From assembly GCA_946404295.1 (NCBI GenBank), contig CAMJDE010000126.1, positions 1 through 5,892 on the forward strand: 5,892 bases of DNA, read 5' to 3'. Origin of the DNA: an uncultured Clostridia bacterium. Lineage in GTDB: Bacteria; Bacillota; Clostridia; Oscillospirales; CAG-272. Within the stretch, counting starts at the first letter, position 1, and each line of letters opens with the position of its first letter. The notes beneath the pieces were generated by a model. That model did not search any database. It was given only the letters and a program-made list of their open reading frames with translations, and was not told where the DNA came from. The position numbers were made by a program, and so were the translations under genes. Below, piece after piece: positions 1 through 5,806 of this stretch.

Positions 1-781
1 CCGAGTGGATTATACTCTCGGGGTGGACGACCACGCGGATCGCGTCGGGCGGGACGTCGAAAAGATGCGCCGCCTCGATCACCTCAAACCCCTTGTTCAT
101 CATGGTCGCGGAGTCGACCGTGATCTTCGCCCCCATCTTCCACGTCGGGTGGGCGAGGGCGTCCTTCAGGGTCACTTGTTCCAGTTGTTCGCGCGTCCTG
201 TTGCGGAAGGGGCCGCCCGAGGCGGTCAGCAGAAGCGAGCGCACCTCGCGCTTCTCCCCGGCGTGCAGGCATTGGAAGATCGCGCTGTGTTCGCTGTCGA
301 CCGGGATGATCTCGCAGCCGGTCTTTTTCGCCTCGGCTTTGACGATCTCGCCCGCGACGACGAGCGACTCCTTGTTCGAGAGCGCGAGCCGCCGTCCGAG
401 CGAGACGCAGGCGAGGGTCGGGAGCAATCCCGCCTCGCCGAGTATCGCGTTGACCGTAACGGGCGAGTTCGCCTCGATGATCGTCTCCGTGAGGGCGGAA
501 ACGCCCCCGCGAACGGTGATCGCGGTATCGGCGAGCCGCGCCGCAAGGTCGCGCGCCGCCCCCTCGTCCGCCATCACGCAGAAGCGGGGCGCGTGCTTTC
601 GCGCGAGCGCCTCGAGCCCGGAGGCGTCGGTATTGGCGGTGAGAAGATCGACCCCGATCCCGTGGAGGGCGGCGACCTCAAGCGCCTGCCGTCCGACCGA
701 GCCGGTCGCGCCGAGAACCGACAGCGAGGCGGGCAGTCCCCCTTCGCTTTGTGCGGGCGTATCGTTTCGTGCGGTCGTCAT
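1..781 (-). CDS. dxr: 1-deoxy-D-xylulose 5-phosphate reductoisomerase, 3' end missing
   Basis: This gene encodes the cytosolic enzyme that converts 1-deoxy-D-xylulose 5-phosphate to 2-C-methyl-D-erythritol 4-phosphate with NADPH and a divalent metal, the committed step of the MEP isoprenoid pathway. The window holds 260 codons; the family is about 380-400 residues, so roughly the last third lies beyond the left edge and the gene is not broken. Visible motifs are the NADPH-binding GATGSVG (24-30), SNKESL (135-140), the metal-binding VDSEHSAIFQ (D162, E164), TASGGPFR (186-193), HPTW (211-214), DSATMMNKGFE (223-233, with N229, K230 and E233) and HPESIIHS at the edge. Two in-frame ATGs lie 6 nt apart at 787 and 781. 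I chose 781 because the GGAAAGGA ribosome site (797-790) is 8 nt from it but only 2 nt from 787. The start lies 24 nt after cdsA. About 16 polar residues precede the usual N-terminus. Identity is secure; the start is less so. Confidence 0.96.
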   Translation of the reverse strand, partial: MTTARNDTPAQSEGGLPASLSVLGATGSVGRQALEVAALHGIGVDLLTANTDASGLEALARKHAPRFCVMADEGAARDLAARLADTAITVRGGVSALTETIIEANSPVTVNAILGEAGLLPTLACVSLGRRLALSNKESLVVAGEIVKAEAKKTGCEIIPVDSEHSAIFQCLHAGEKREVRSLLLTASGGPFRNRTREQLEQVTLKDALAHPTWKMGAKITVDSATMMNKGFEVIEAAHLFDVPPDAIRVVVHPESIIHS

Positions 782-797
782 TTTCATCGTCCTTTCC

Positions 798-828
798 GGG
801 GTTTTTCACCAAAGGAAGGCAAAACCCC
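798..828 (-). repeat. 8-bp inverted repeat at the cdsA/dxr junction
   Basis: GGGGTTTT (828-821) and AAAACCCC (805-798) are perfect complements around a 15-nt loop that holds the last codons and the TGA of cdsA. The stem ends directly beside the dxr ribosome site GGAAAGGA (797-790). No U-tract follows, so termination is unlikely. It may affect coupling of dxr translation to cdsA or mRNA processing; this is inference. Confidence 0.5.
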
Positions 829-1651
829 CGCCGATCTGCATCAGAAGCCAGAGCAGGATCGAGGTCGTGAGGACCGAGTCGAACCGGTCCATCACGCCGC
901 CGTGCCCCGGAAAAACGTTGCCGTAGTCCTTGATTCCGTGCTCGCGTTTGATGAGCGAGGCGATCAGATCCCCGATCTGCGAGATCACGGCGACGAGCAG
1001 CCCCGCGACGGCGAGCATCGCGTAATTGACGGTGAACCCGTAGCCGAACTGCATCACCAGTCCGAACACGATATAGCCGACGATACAGAAAACGGTGCCG
1101 CCGACCGAGCCCTCGACCGTCTTTTTCGGGCTGACCTCGGGGATCAGTTTATGCCGCCCGAAGAAGCGCCCGGTAAAGTAGGCGAAGGTGTCGGTGACCC
1201 AGGGACCGATAAAGACGAGCAGACAGAGATAGGCGCCGAGCGCGACCCCGTAGCGGACCGCCGACAGGGCGGCAAAGCCGACCGCGATATAGAGCGTAGC
1301 CGTAAAGACCGACGCCGCCTCCGAAAAGGCGAACCTGCCGCGACGGAAGATCGTGACGGCGATCACCCAAAGGAGATAGACGAGGGCGGCGGCGAAGGTG
1401 ATCTTCGCGCCGTAGCCGCCCGAAGCGGACTCCGAAAACGGATAGAACCCGAAGGGCAGCCCGACGGCGAAGAGGTACGCCGGGATCGAAAGGAGCCAAT
1501 CGCGTCCCCGTCCGAGCGCCCGGAAGATCTCGAAGATCGCGATCCCGGCAAGGATCGCCCACGCGATCGGATAGGCGAGCGTGTGCGAGAAGAAGAGGAT
1601 CAGGACGAGCAGGGGGATCAGGACGCAGGCGGTCAGCACTCGTTTCAGCAT
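806..1651 (-). CDS. cdsA: Phosphatidate cytidylyltransferase (CDP-diglyceride synthase)
   Basis: This membrane enzyme makes CDP-diacylglycerol and pyrophosphate from phosphatidic acid and CTP, the branch point for bacterial phospholipids. The 281-residue product is a normal length and strongly hydrophobic, with about eight predicted membrane segments (near 5-21, 28-45, 54-70, 85-102, 112-133, 138-155, 184-203 and 207-226) and a last one at 262-279. The C-terminal family signature is complete at 232-258: S232, K235-R236, K241-D242, H250-G251-G252 and D255-R256-x-D258, the acidic residues being the metal-binding catalytic ones. PWVTDTFAYFTGR (150-162) and SPKKTVEG (174-181) are further conserved blocks. 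The start at 1651 has an AAAGGGAA ribosome site about 7 nt upstream. It lies 31 nt after uppS and 24 nt before dxr, so the three are probably cotranscribed. No missing catalytic residue was seen. Confidence 0.97.
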   Translation of the reverse strand: MLKRVLTACVLIPLLVLILFFSHTLAYPIAWAILAGIAIFEIFRALGRGRDWLLSIPAYLFAVGLPFGFYPFSESASGGYGAKITFAAALVYLLWVIAVTIFRRGRFAFSEAASVFTATLYIAVGFAALSAVRYGVALGAYLCLLVFIGPWVTDTFAYFTGRFFGRHKLIPEVSPKKTVEGSVGGTVFCIVGYIVFGLVMQFGYGFTVNYAMLAVAGLLVAVISQIGDLIASLIKREHGIKDYGNVFPGHGGVMDRFDSVLTTSILLWLLMQIGGGFAFLW

Positions 1652-1682
1652 ATTCGTTCCCTTTCACGCGAACGCCGCACGG

Positions 1683-2399
1683 TCAGAGCCCCCCGAAGCG
1701 CCGATGGCGCCGGGCGTAGTCCGAGAGGATGCGGTCGAGTTCGCGTTCGTTGAAATCGGGCCAGAGCGTGCCCGTAAAAAAATACTCGGCGTACGCCGAT
1801 TCCCAGAGCAGGAAATTGGACGTCCGGACGTCGCCGCCGGTGCGGACGACGAGGTCGGGGTCGGGGCGACCCGCGGTGTCGAGCGCCGCCGAAAGCGACG
1901 CTTCGTCGCAGGGGAGTTTGCCCTCCGCCGCGAGCCGGTTGACGGCGCGGACGATCTCGTCGCGCCCGCCGTAATTGAGCGCGATATTGACCCGTGTCTT
2001 TCTGCCGCGGCTCTCGTTTTCGAGCCGCTCCATCTTTTCAAGCAGCGAGGGAGAGAGCCCGTCCCTGCGCCCGATGAAAACGACCTCGACGTCGCGGTCG
2101 GCGTAGCGGGCAAAGGTGTCCTCGATATAACGGTCGAGCAGTTCCATGATCGCGTCGACCTCGCGTTTGGGGCGCCGCCAGTTCTCGGTCGAGAAGGCGT
2201 AGACCGTCACGGTCGGGATACCGCGGGCGATGCAATGCTCGACGATCCGCGAAAAGGTCTTCGCCCCGGCGCGGTGTCCCGCCTCGCGGGGGAGCCCCCG
2301 GCGCTTCGCCCATCTGCCGTTTCCGTCCATAATAAACGCAATATGGGAGACGGCGGGCGGCGCCGTCTCCACTTTCTTGCGGCGAAACGATCCGAACAT
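1683..2399 (-). CDS. uppS: Isoprenyl transferase (undecaprenyl diphosphate synthase)
   Basis: This cis-prenyltransferase adds isopentenyl units to farnesyl diphosphate to make undecaprenyl diphosphate, the lipid carrier for peptidoglycan and other wall polymers. The 238-residue length is typical. The catalytic block HIAFIMDGNGRWA (19-31) contains the essential aspartate D25, followed by GHRAG (41-45), the YAFSTENWRRP segment (67-77), LNYGGRDEIV (141-150), and the C-terminal block PDLVVRTGG (181-189) with RTSNFLLWESAYAE (192-205), which ends in the Mg-binding glutamate. The family usually has Glu at position 190; here it is Asp, a mild change. The ATG at 2399 is only 1 nt from the frr stop, and its ribosome site GGAG lies inside the last codons of frr, 7 nt from the ATG, so translation is probably coupled. 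Chain length (C55 or shorter) cannot be read from the sequence, but a single copy in this operon points to the wall carrier. Confidence 0.97.
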   Translation of the reverse strand: MFGSFRRKKVETAPPAVSHIAFIMDGNGRWAKRRGLPREAGHRAGAKTFSRIVEHCIARGIPTVTVYAFSTENWRRPKREVDAIMELLDRYIEDTFARYADRDVEVVFIGRRDGLSPSLLEKMERLENESRGRKTRVNIALNYGGRDEIVRAVNRLAAEGKLPCDEASLSAALDTAGRPDPDLVVRTGGDVRTSNFLLWESAYAEYFFTGTLWPDFNERELDRILSDYARRHRRFGGL

Positions 2400-2413
2400 A
2401 TCAGATCTCCATG
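2397..2413 (-). promoter_or_regulatory. uppS ribosome site inside the end of frr
   Basis: The final codons of frr (ATG GAG ATC TGA) supply GGAG, placed 7 nt before the uppS ATG at 2399, with just one base between the frr stop and that ATG. This decides the uppS start and implies that terminating frr ribosomes restart on uppS. Confidence 0.75.
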
Positions 2414-2955
2414 ATCTCCTTGTCCTTCAGTTCGGTGACCTGGTCGACGATCTTGATATACTTATCGGTCAGGTCCTGCACGAGTTTGTCGCTCTGCTTG
2501 ACCTCGTCCTCGGTCATATCGCCGTCCTTTTTCATCTGCTTGGTCTTGTCGTTCGCCTCGCGGCGGATGTTGCGGATCGCGACCTTCGCGCCCTCACCCA
2601 TCTTGGCGATCTGCTTGGTCATTTCGCGGCGGCGCTCCTCGGTCAGGGGCGGGAAGGAGAGGCGGATCACCTTACCGTCGTTCTGCGGGTTGATCCCGAG
2701 ATCCGAGGTCAGAATCGCCTTCTCAATCGCGCGGGTGATCGAAGCGTCCCAGGGCGAGATGGTCAGGGTGCGCGCGTCGGTCACGCTGACGGCGGCGACG
2801 CCGGTGATCGGGGTCGGAACGCCGTAGTAGTCGACGCGAATGCGGTTCAGTACGTCCGGGGTCGCGCGACCGGCGCGCATCACCGTCAGTTCGCCCCGGT
2901 AGGCGTCGACCGTCTTGTTCATCTTCTCTTCGAATTCTTTGGTGTCGAGTTTCAT
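2401..2955 (-). CDS. frr: Ribosome recycling factor
   Basis: This cytosolic factor works with EF-G to split the post-termination ribosome from mRNA and tRNA. The 184-residue product matches the usual ~185. Its N-terminal helix carries VMRAGRATPDVL (25-36), the hinge into the beta-rich head domain; VDYYGVPTPI (41-50), ISPWD (66-70), INPQNDGKVIRLSFPPLTEERR (88-109) and the RRE-rich return helix follow. Residues 110-184 are long charged helices ending KDKEIMEI. The start at 2955 has an AGAGG ribosome site 7 nt upstream. The gene begins 30 nt after pyrH and its stop lies 1 nt before the uppS ATG; its final GAG codon doubles as the uppS ribosome site. The pyrH-frr pairing is conserved in most bacteria. 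Nothing in the protein looks unusual. Confidence 0.98.
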   Translation of the reverse strand: MKLDTKEFEEKMNKTVDAYRGELTVMRAGRATPDVLNRIRVDYYGVPTPITGVAAVSVTDARTLTISPWDASITRAIEKAILTSDLGINPQNDGKVIRLSFPPLTEERRREMTKQIAKMGEGAKVAIRNIRREANDKTKQMKKDGDMTEDEVKQSDKLVQDLTDKYIKIVDQVTELKDKEIMEI

Positions 2956-2985
2956 GGCTTTACCTCTTTCTTTTCGGATTTCGGT

Positions 2986-3714
2986 TCAGTGATTTCCGTT
3001 CGTGGGGGTAACGATCGTCCCGAGATGGTCGCCGACGATCGCGCGGAGAATATTTTCGGGATCCGACAGACCGAACACGAGGATCGGAATGTCGTGTTCC
3101 ATACAGAACGCGGTGGCGGTGGCGTCAATGGCTTTCAGCCCGTGGGAGAGGATGTCGCCGCAGGAGATCTCCTCGATCTTCTCGGCTTTGGGGTCGAGGT
3201 TGGGGTCGGCGGTGTAGATGCCGTCGATGTTCTTCGCCATCAGCATCACGTCGGCGCCGATCTCGGCGGCGCGGAGCGCCCCCGCCGTGTCGGTCGAGAA
3301 GAACGGGAGCCCGATCCCGCATCCGAAGATGACGACGCGTCCCTCTTCAAGATGGTGGATCGCGCGGTCGCGGCTGTACGGCTCAGCGTAGGGACGGAGC
3401 TCGGCGGCGGTCATCACCCGCGCGTCAAGTCCCGCGTGGCAGAACGCGTCCTGCAGAGCGATGGCGTTGATCGCGGTCGCGAGCATCCCCATCGAGTCGG
3501 CGCGGACGGGGTCCATATCCTTTCCCTGTCTGCCGCGCCAGATGTTTCCGGCTCCGACGATCACCCCGATCTCGGCTCCGATGTCAAGGCAGCGGCGCAC
3601 GACGTCCGCGAGCTTTGAGAGAAAGGCGTCGTCGTAGAGTTTTCCGCTGTGGGCGGAAAGCGCCTCCCCCGACAGTTTGAGCAGTACGCGTTTGAACTTC
3701 AGTTTCGTTTCCAT
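2986..3714 (-). CDS. pyrH: Uridylate (UMP) kinase with altered UMP-binding loop
   Basis: UMP kinase phosphorylates UMP to UDP with ATP in pyrimidine synthesis. It is a cytosolic, usually hexameric enzyme of the amino acid kinase fold, activated by GTP and inhibited by UTP in well-studied members. At 242 residues it has the normal length. KLSGEAL (13-19), GAGNIWRG (54-61, with R60), RADSMGMLAT (71-80, with D73), STDTAGALRAAEIGAD (140-155) and NIDGIYTADPNLDP (162-175) are the family blocks. The loop usually written GTGNPFF reads GIGLPFF (133-139): Ile134 and Leu136 replace the Thr and Asn corresponding to E. coli T138 and N140, and Ser74 stands where His or Tyr is common. Neighbouring T141 and D142 are kept, so the enzyme is probably active. 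The ATG at 3714 is 6 nt from an AAGGG ribosome site. It is the first gene of the second operon, 54 nt or so from its promoter. Confidence 0.96.
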   Translation of the reverse strand: METKLKFKRVLLKLSGEALSAHSGKLYDDAFLSKLADVVRRCLDIGAEIGVIVGAGNIWRGRQGKDMDPVRADSMGMLATAINAIALQDAFCHAGLDARVMTAAELRPYAEPYSRDRAIHHLEEGRVVIFGCGIGLPFFSTDTAGALRAAEIGADVMLMAKNIDGIYTADPNLDPKAEKIEEISCGDILSHGLKAIDATATAFCMEHDIPILVFGLSDPENILRAIVGDHLGTIVTPTNGNH

Positions 3715-3748
3715 ACGGTTCCCTTCCCGAGCGGGCGGCTTGCGCCCG
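3715..3748 (-). other. pyrH leader hairpin and ribosome site
   Basis: The predicted pyrH leader contains a perfect 6-bp GC-only stem, CGGGCG (3748-3743) with CGCCCG (3737-3732) around a CAAGC loop. It ends a few bases before the ribosome site GGGAAGGG (3728-3721), which is 6 nt from the ATG. No U-tract follows, so it is not a terminator. It could tune initiation or stabilise the 5' end; that role is inference. Confidence 0.5.
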
Positions 3749-3773
3749 TGAGTTTTGTTTTTTCCTGTCTCCT

Positions 3774-3802
3774 ATTTTATCTTATTTTCACTCTTTTGTA
3801 AA
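3774..3802 (-). promoter_or_regulatory. Sigma-A-type promoter for pyrH-frr-uppS-cdsA-dxr
   Basis: A -35 box TTTACA (3802-3797) and a -10 box TAAAAT (3779-3774) are separated by exactly 17 bp; each matches the sigma-70/sigma-A consensus at 5 of 6 positions. The region is A+T-rich in a G+C-rich genome and lies just downstream of the tsf terminator. Transcription would start near 3768, giving a leader of about 54 nt before pyrH. No operator was recognised. Confidence 0.8.
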
Positions 3803-3825
3803 CCCCTTTTTCAGGTTTTTTCGGG

Positions 3826-3841
3826 CGTGCGTACGTGCGTA
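3826..3841. repeat. Two tandem copies of an 8-bp unit
   Basis: CGTGCGTA occurs twice head to tail on the plus strand (TACGCACG on the minus strand), about 24 bp upstream of the pyrH -35 box. The junction contains the palindrome CGTACG. Two copies of a short GC-rich unit can arise by chance; a regulator site is possible but unsupported. Confidence 0.45.
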
Positions 3842-3887
3842 TGGGCGGGCGACAAAGGGGGGCGGTTGCGAGTTTTCCAGAGAATAC

Positions 3888-3921
3888 AAAAAGAAAAGGC
3901 CGCATTTGCACGCGACCTTTT
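3888..3921 (-). terminator. Rho-independent terminator after tsf
   Basis: The minus strand forms a 10-bp stem, AAAAGGTCGC (3921-3912) with GCGGCCTTTT (3903-3894), one T-G wobble, and an 8-nt loop. The T-rich run TTTTCTTTTT (3897-3888) overlaps and follows the 3' arm. It begins 24 nt after the tsf stop codon and separates the rpsB-tsf unit from the pyrH operon. The A-rich 5' arm would also allow some function for plus-strand transcripts, but no gene lies there. Confidence 0.88.
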
Positions 3922-3945
3922 CGGTTAAAACAGAGTGAAGCGGAA

Positions 3946-4872
3946 TCAGTTGCCGCCGACCATCTTCGCGACTTCCGCCGCGAGATCGTCCTCTCTCTTC
4001 TCGATGCCTTCGCCCTTGTCGAAGCGGATGCAGCCGGTCACCTTGATCGAGCCGCCGAACGCCTTCGCGGTGGTTTCGACGTACTTGGCGACGGTCATGG
4101 AATCGTCCTTGACGTAGCCCTGCTCCATCAGGCAGTTCGCCTCGTAGAACTTGCCGAGCCGCCCGGTGATGATGCCGTCGAGCACCTTCTGGGGTTTGCC
4201 CGCCATCTTGGGATCCTGCGCCATCTGCGCCATCAGGATCTCGCGCTCGGAGGCGATGACGCTCTCCGGAACGTCGCTCCGGTTGACGTAGGGGGTGACG
4301 TAAGCCGCCGCCTGCAGGGCGATGTTCTTCGCGAATTCGGCAAAGCCGGCGTTGTTCTTAGCATTGTCGTCCGCCTCGAACTTGATGATGACGCCGGTGG
4401 CGCCGAGGCCGTGGATATAGGTGCTGACCAGTCCGTCGACGACGACGAAGCGGCGGACCGAGAGTTTCTCGCCCATCGTGAAGGTCTTCTCCTGCACCTC
4501 TTCCTCAACGGTCTTGCCCGAGGAGGTCTTGCAGGCGAGGAGCGCCGTCACGTCGGCGGGACGATTCTTGATGATTGCGCCGAGAACCTCGCGCACGAAC
4601 GCCCGGAAGGTCTCGTTCTTGGCGACGAAGTCGGTCTCGGAGTTGACCTCGACCATGGCGGTCACGTCGCCCTCGGTCAGGATATCGACCAGACCGTCGG
4701 CGGCAATGCGGCTCGCCTTCTTCGCGGTCGCGGCCATTCCCTTCTCGCGAAGGACCTTGATCGCCTCTTCAAAATCGCCGTTGGCGGCGACCAGCGCGTT
4801 TTTGCAGTCCATCATACCGCAACCGGTCTGCTTGCGCAGTTCGGCGACGTCTTTTGCATTGATAGTAGCCAT
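3946..4872 (-). CDS. tsf: Translation elongation factor Ts
   Basis: EF-Ts is the cytosolic guanine nucleotide exchange factor that releases GDP from EF-Tu. The 308-residue product is within the family's usual range. Residues 1-40 form the UBA-like N-terminal domain (DVAELRKQTGCGMMDCKNAL at 8-27), followed by the conserved LREKGMAATAKKASRIAADG (41-60) and the EF-Tu-contacting TDFVAKN (80-86). The core continues with YIHGLGATGV (152-161), the VNRSDVP segment (196-202), GKPQKVLDGIITGRL (225-239) and FYEANCLMEQGYVKD (242-256), a block typical of EF-Ts. The ATG at 4872 has a textbook AAAGGAG ribosome site 7 nt upstream and lies 21 nt after rpsB. A terminator follows the stop codon closely, so tsf is the last gene of the rpsB operon. 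No odd residue was seen. Confidence 0.98.
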   Translation of the reverse strand: MATINAKDVAELRKQTGCGMMDCKNALVAANGDFEEAIKVLREKGMAATAKKASRIAADGLVDILTEGDVTAMVEVNSETDFVAKNETFRAFVREVLGAIIKNRPADVTALLACKTSSGKTVEEEVQEKTFTMGEKLSVRRFVVVDGLVSTYIHGLGATGVIIKFEADDNAKNNAGFAEFAKNIALQAAAYVTPYVNRSDVPESVIASEREILMAQMAQDPKMAGKPQKVLDGIITGRLGKFYEANCLMEQGYVKDDSMTVAKYVETTAKAFGGSIKVTGCIRFDKGEGIEKREDDLAAEVAKMVGGN

Positions 4873-4893
4873 CGTTTTACTCCTTTCGGTCGA

Positions 4894-5646
4894 TCACTCG
4901 GCGTCGGTCGTTTCGGGCTCGTCCGCGGCGGCTTTCTCCTCCGCCTCGGTGTCGACGACGGCTTCGCCGCCCTTGCCCTCGATCACGGCGTCGGCAAGCG
5001 CGCCCGAGATCAGTTTGAGAGCGCGGATCGCGTCGTCGTTGCCCGGGATGATATAGTCGGCGTCGTCGGGATCGCAGTTGGTATCAACGATCGCGATGAC
5101 CGGGATACCGAGCTTCTTCGCCTCTTTGACGGCGTTGGCTTCCTTGCGGGTGTCGGCGATGAACACGGCGTCGGGGAGACGGTCCATATTCTTGATACCG
5201 CCGTAGATCTTTTCGAGATCGTCGATCTCCTTGACCTTCTTCGCCGCTTCCTTCTTGGGGAGCAGGTTGAAGGTGCCGTCCGCCTGCATCTTCTCGAGTT
5301 CGTTGAGACGACCGATCGAGCGGCGAATGGTCTTGAAGTTGGTGAGCATACCGCCCGGCCAACGGACGTTGACGTAGTACATACCGCACTTGATCGCCTC
5401 TTCGCGGATCGAGTCGGCAGCCTGCTTCTTCGTTCCGACGAAGAGCAGCGTGCCGCCCGCCTCGGAGAGGTAACGGACGTAGGTGTACGCCTCCTCGAAC
5501 TTCTTGACGGTCTTCTGCAGGTCGATGATGTGGATGCCGTTTCTCGTGGTGAAGATGTACTCCGCCATCTTCGGGTTCCACTTCTTGGTCGGGTGACCGA
5601 AGTGAACTCCTGCCTCCAGGAGCTGCTTGATGGAAATGCCGAACAT
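4894..5646 (-). CDS. rpsB: 30S ribosomal protein S2 (uS2)
   Basis: S2 is a late-binding protein of the small ribosomal subunit. The 250-residue length is typical. The N-terminal block ISIKQLLEAGVHFGHPTKKW (4-23) and NPKMAEYIFTTRNGIHIIDL (24-43) are diagnostic, followed by FVGTKKQA (69-76), VRWPGGMLTNF (94-104), the coiled-coil insertion rich in Lys and Glu (about 113-148), PDAVFIADTRKEANAV (158-173), and DADYIIPGNDDAIRAL (195-210). The tail from 228 is acidic and low-complexity, ending EPETTDAE, as in many S2 proteins. The ATG at 5646 has the best ribosome site in the window, AGGAGG (5660-5655), 8 nt upstream. It is the first gene of its operon, with tsf next, the arrangement found in nearly all bacteria. 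A structured leader suggests feedback control, which is inference. Confidence 0.98.
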   Translation of the reverse strand: MFGISIKQLLEAGVHFGHPTKKWNPKMAEYIFTTRNGIHIIDLQKTVKKFEEAYTYVRYLSEAGGTLLFVGTKKQAADSIREEAIKCGMYYVNVRWPGGMLTNFKTIRRSIGRLNELEKMQADGTFNLLPKKEAAKKVKEIDDLEKIYGGIKNMDRLPDAVFIADTRKEANAVKEAKKLGIPVIAIVDTNCDPDDADYIIPGNDDAIRALKLISGALADAVIEGKGGEAVVDTEAEEKAAADEPETTDAE

Positions 5647-5772
5647 TGTGTTTTCCTCCTAAAATAAAATGGTTTTCCGCCGCAGACGGAACCGATCGCC
5701 AACCGCTCGGGAGAAACGGGCGGCACCGGACGACCTACACCCTTCTGCGTGAGAATTGTGCCAAAGGCACGT
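5647..5772 (-). promoter_or_regulatory. Structured rpsB mRNA leader, candidate regulatory element
   Basis: From the predicted start near 5772 to rpsB is about 125 nt with no gene. The transcript strand can form four hairpins: GTGCC-TTT-GGCAC (5770-5758); CCGCcCG with CGaGCGG (5723-5703); CCGAgCG with CGaTCGG (5710-5692); and GGTTCCG with CGGAAAACC, two bases bulged (5693-5671). The second and third share bases and exclude each other; the last lies about 10 nt before the AGGAGG ribosome site. S2 represses its own operon through leader RNA in E. coli and relatives, so a similar role is plausible. I did not recognise a known leader family. Confidence 0.45.
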
Positions 5773-5777
5773 CGTTT

Positions 5778-5806
5778 ATAATATCATATAATTTCCACTT
5801 TCGCAA
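5778..5806 (-). promoter_or_regulatory. Extended -10 promoter for rpsB-tsf
   Basis: The minus strand has a -35 box TTGCGA (5806-5801), a 17-bp spacer, and a -10 box TATTAT (5783-5778) preceded by TG one base away, an extended -10. The -35 matches consensus at 4 of 6 and the -10 at 5 of 6. Upstream lies an A+T-rich stretch (about 5811-5850) with short A-runs that could act as an UP element. Start would be near 5772. A strong promoter is expected for ribosomal protein genes. Confidence 0.78.

Noticed and set aside
1..781. Possible broken dxr, since no stop codon is present.
   Set aside because: The frame is intact for 260 codons with all expected motifs up to the edge; it is simply cut by the window.
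5..1753. A 582-codon open frame on the plus strand.
   Set aside because: It lies antisense to dxr and cdsA, both identified by clear motifs. The protein is Arg/Asp/Gly-rich with no recognisable domain, as expected when GC-biased third positions suppress stops on the other strand.
2230..3618. A 462-codon open frame on the plus strand.
   Set aside because: It is antisense to frr and pyrH and crosses gene boundaries; its His/Asp/Val/Leu-rich composition is typical of a shadow frame.
3715..3945. Possible small gene or RNA gene between pyrH and tsf.
   Set aside because: The 231-bp gap is accounted for by a terminator, a promoter, a short leader and a tandem repeat; no frame with a ribosome site or tRNA-like fold was seen.
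3835..5667. A 610-codon open frame on the plus strand, the longest in the window.
   Set aside because: It runs antisense through tsf and rpsB and through the tsf terminator. Composition is a repetitive mirror of those genes and no ribosome site or family motif supports it.
5010..5726. A 238-codon minus-strand frame overlapping rpsB in another phase.
   Set aside because: It is Ser/Arg-rich out-of-frame translation of rpsB, whose correct frame shows all S2 motifs and has the strong ribosome site.
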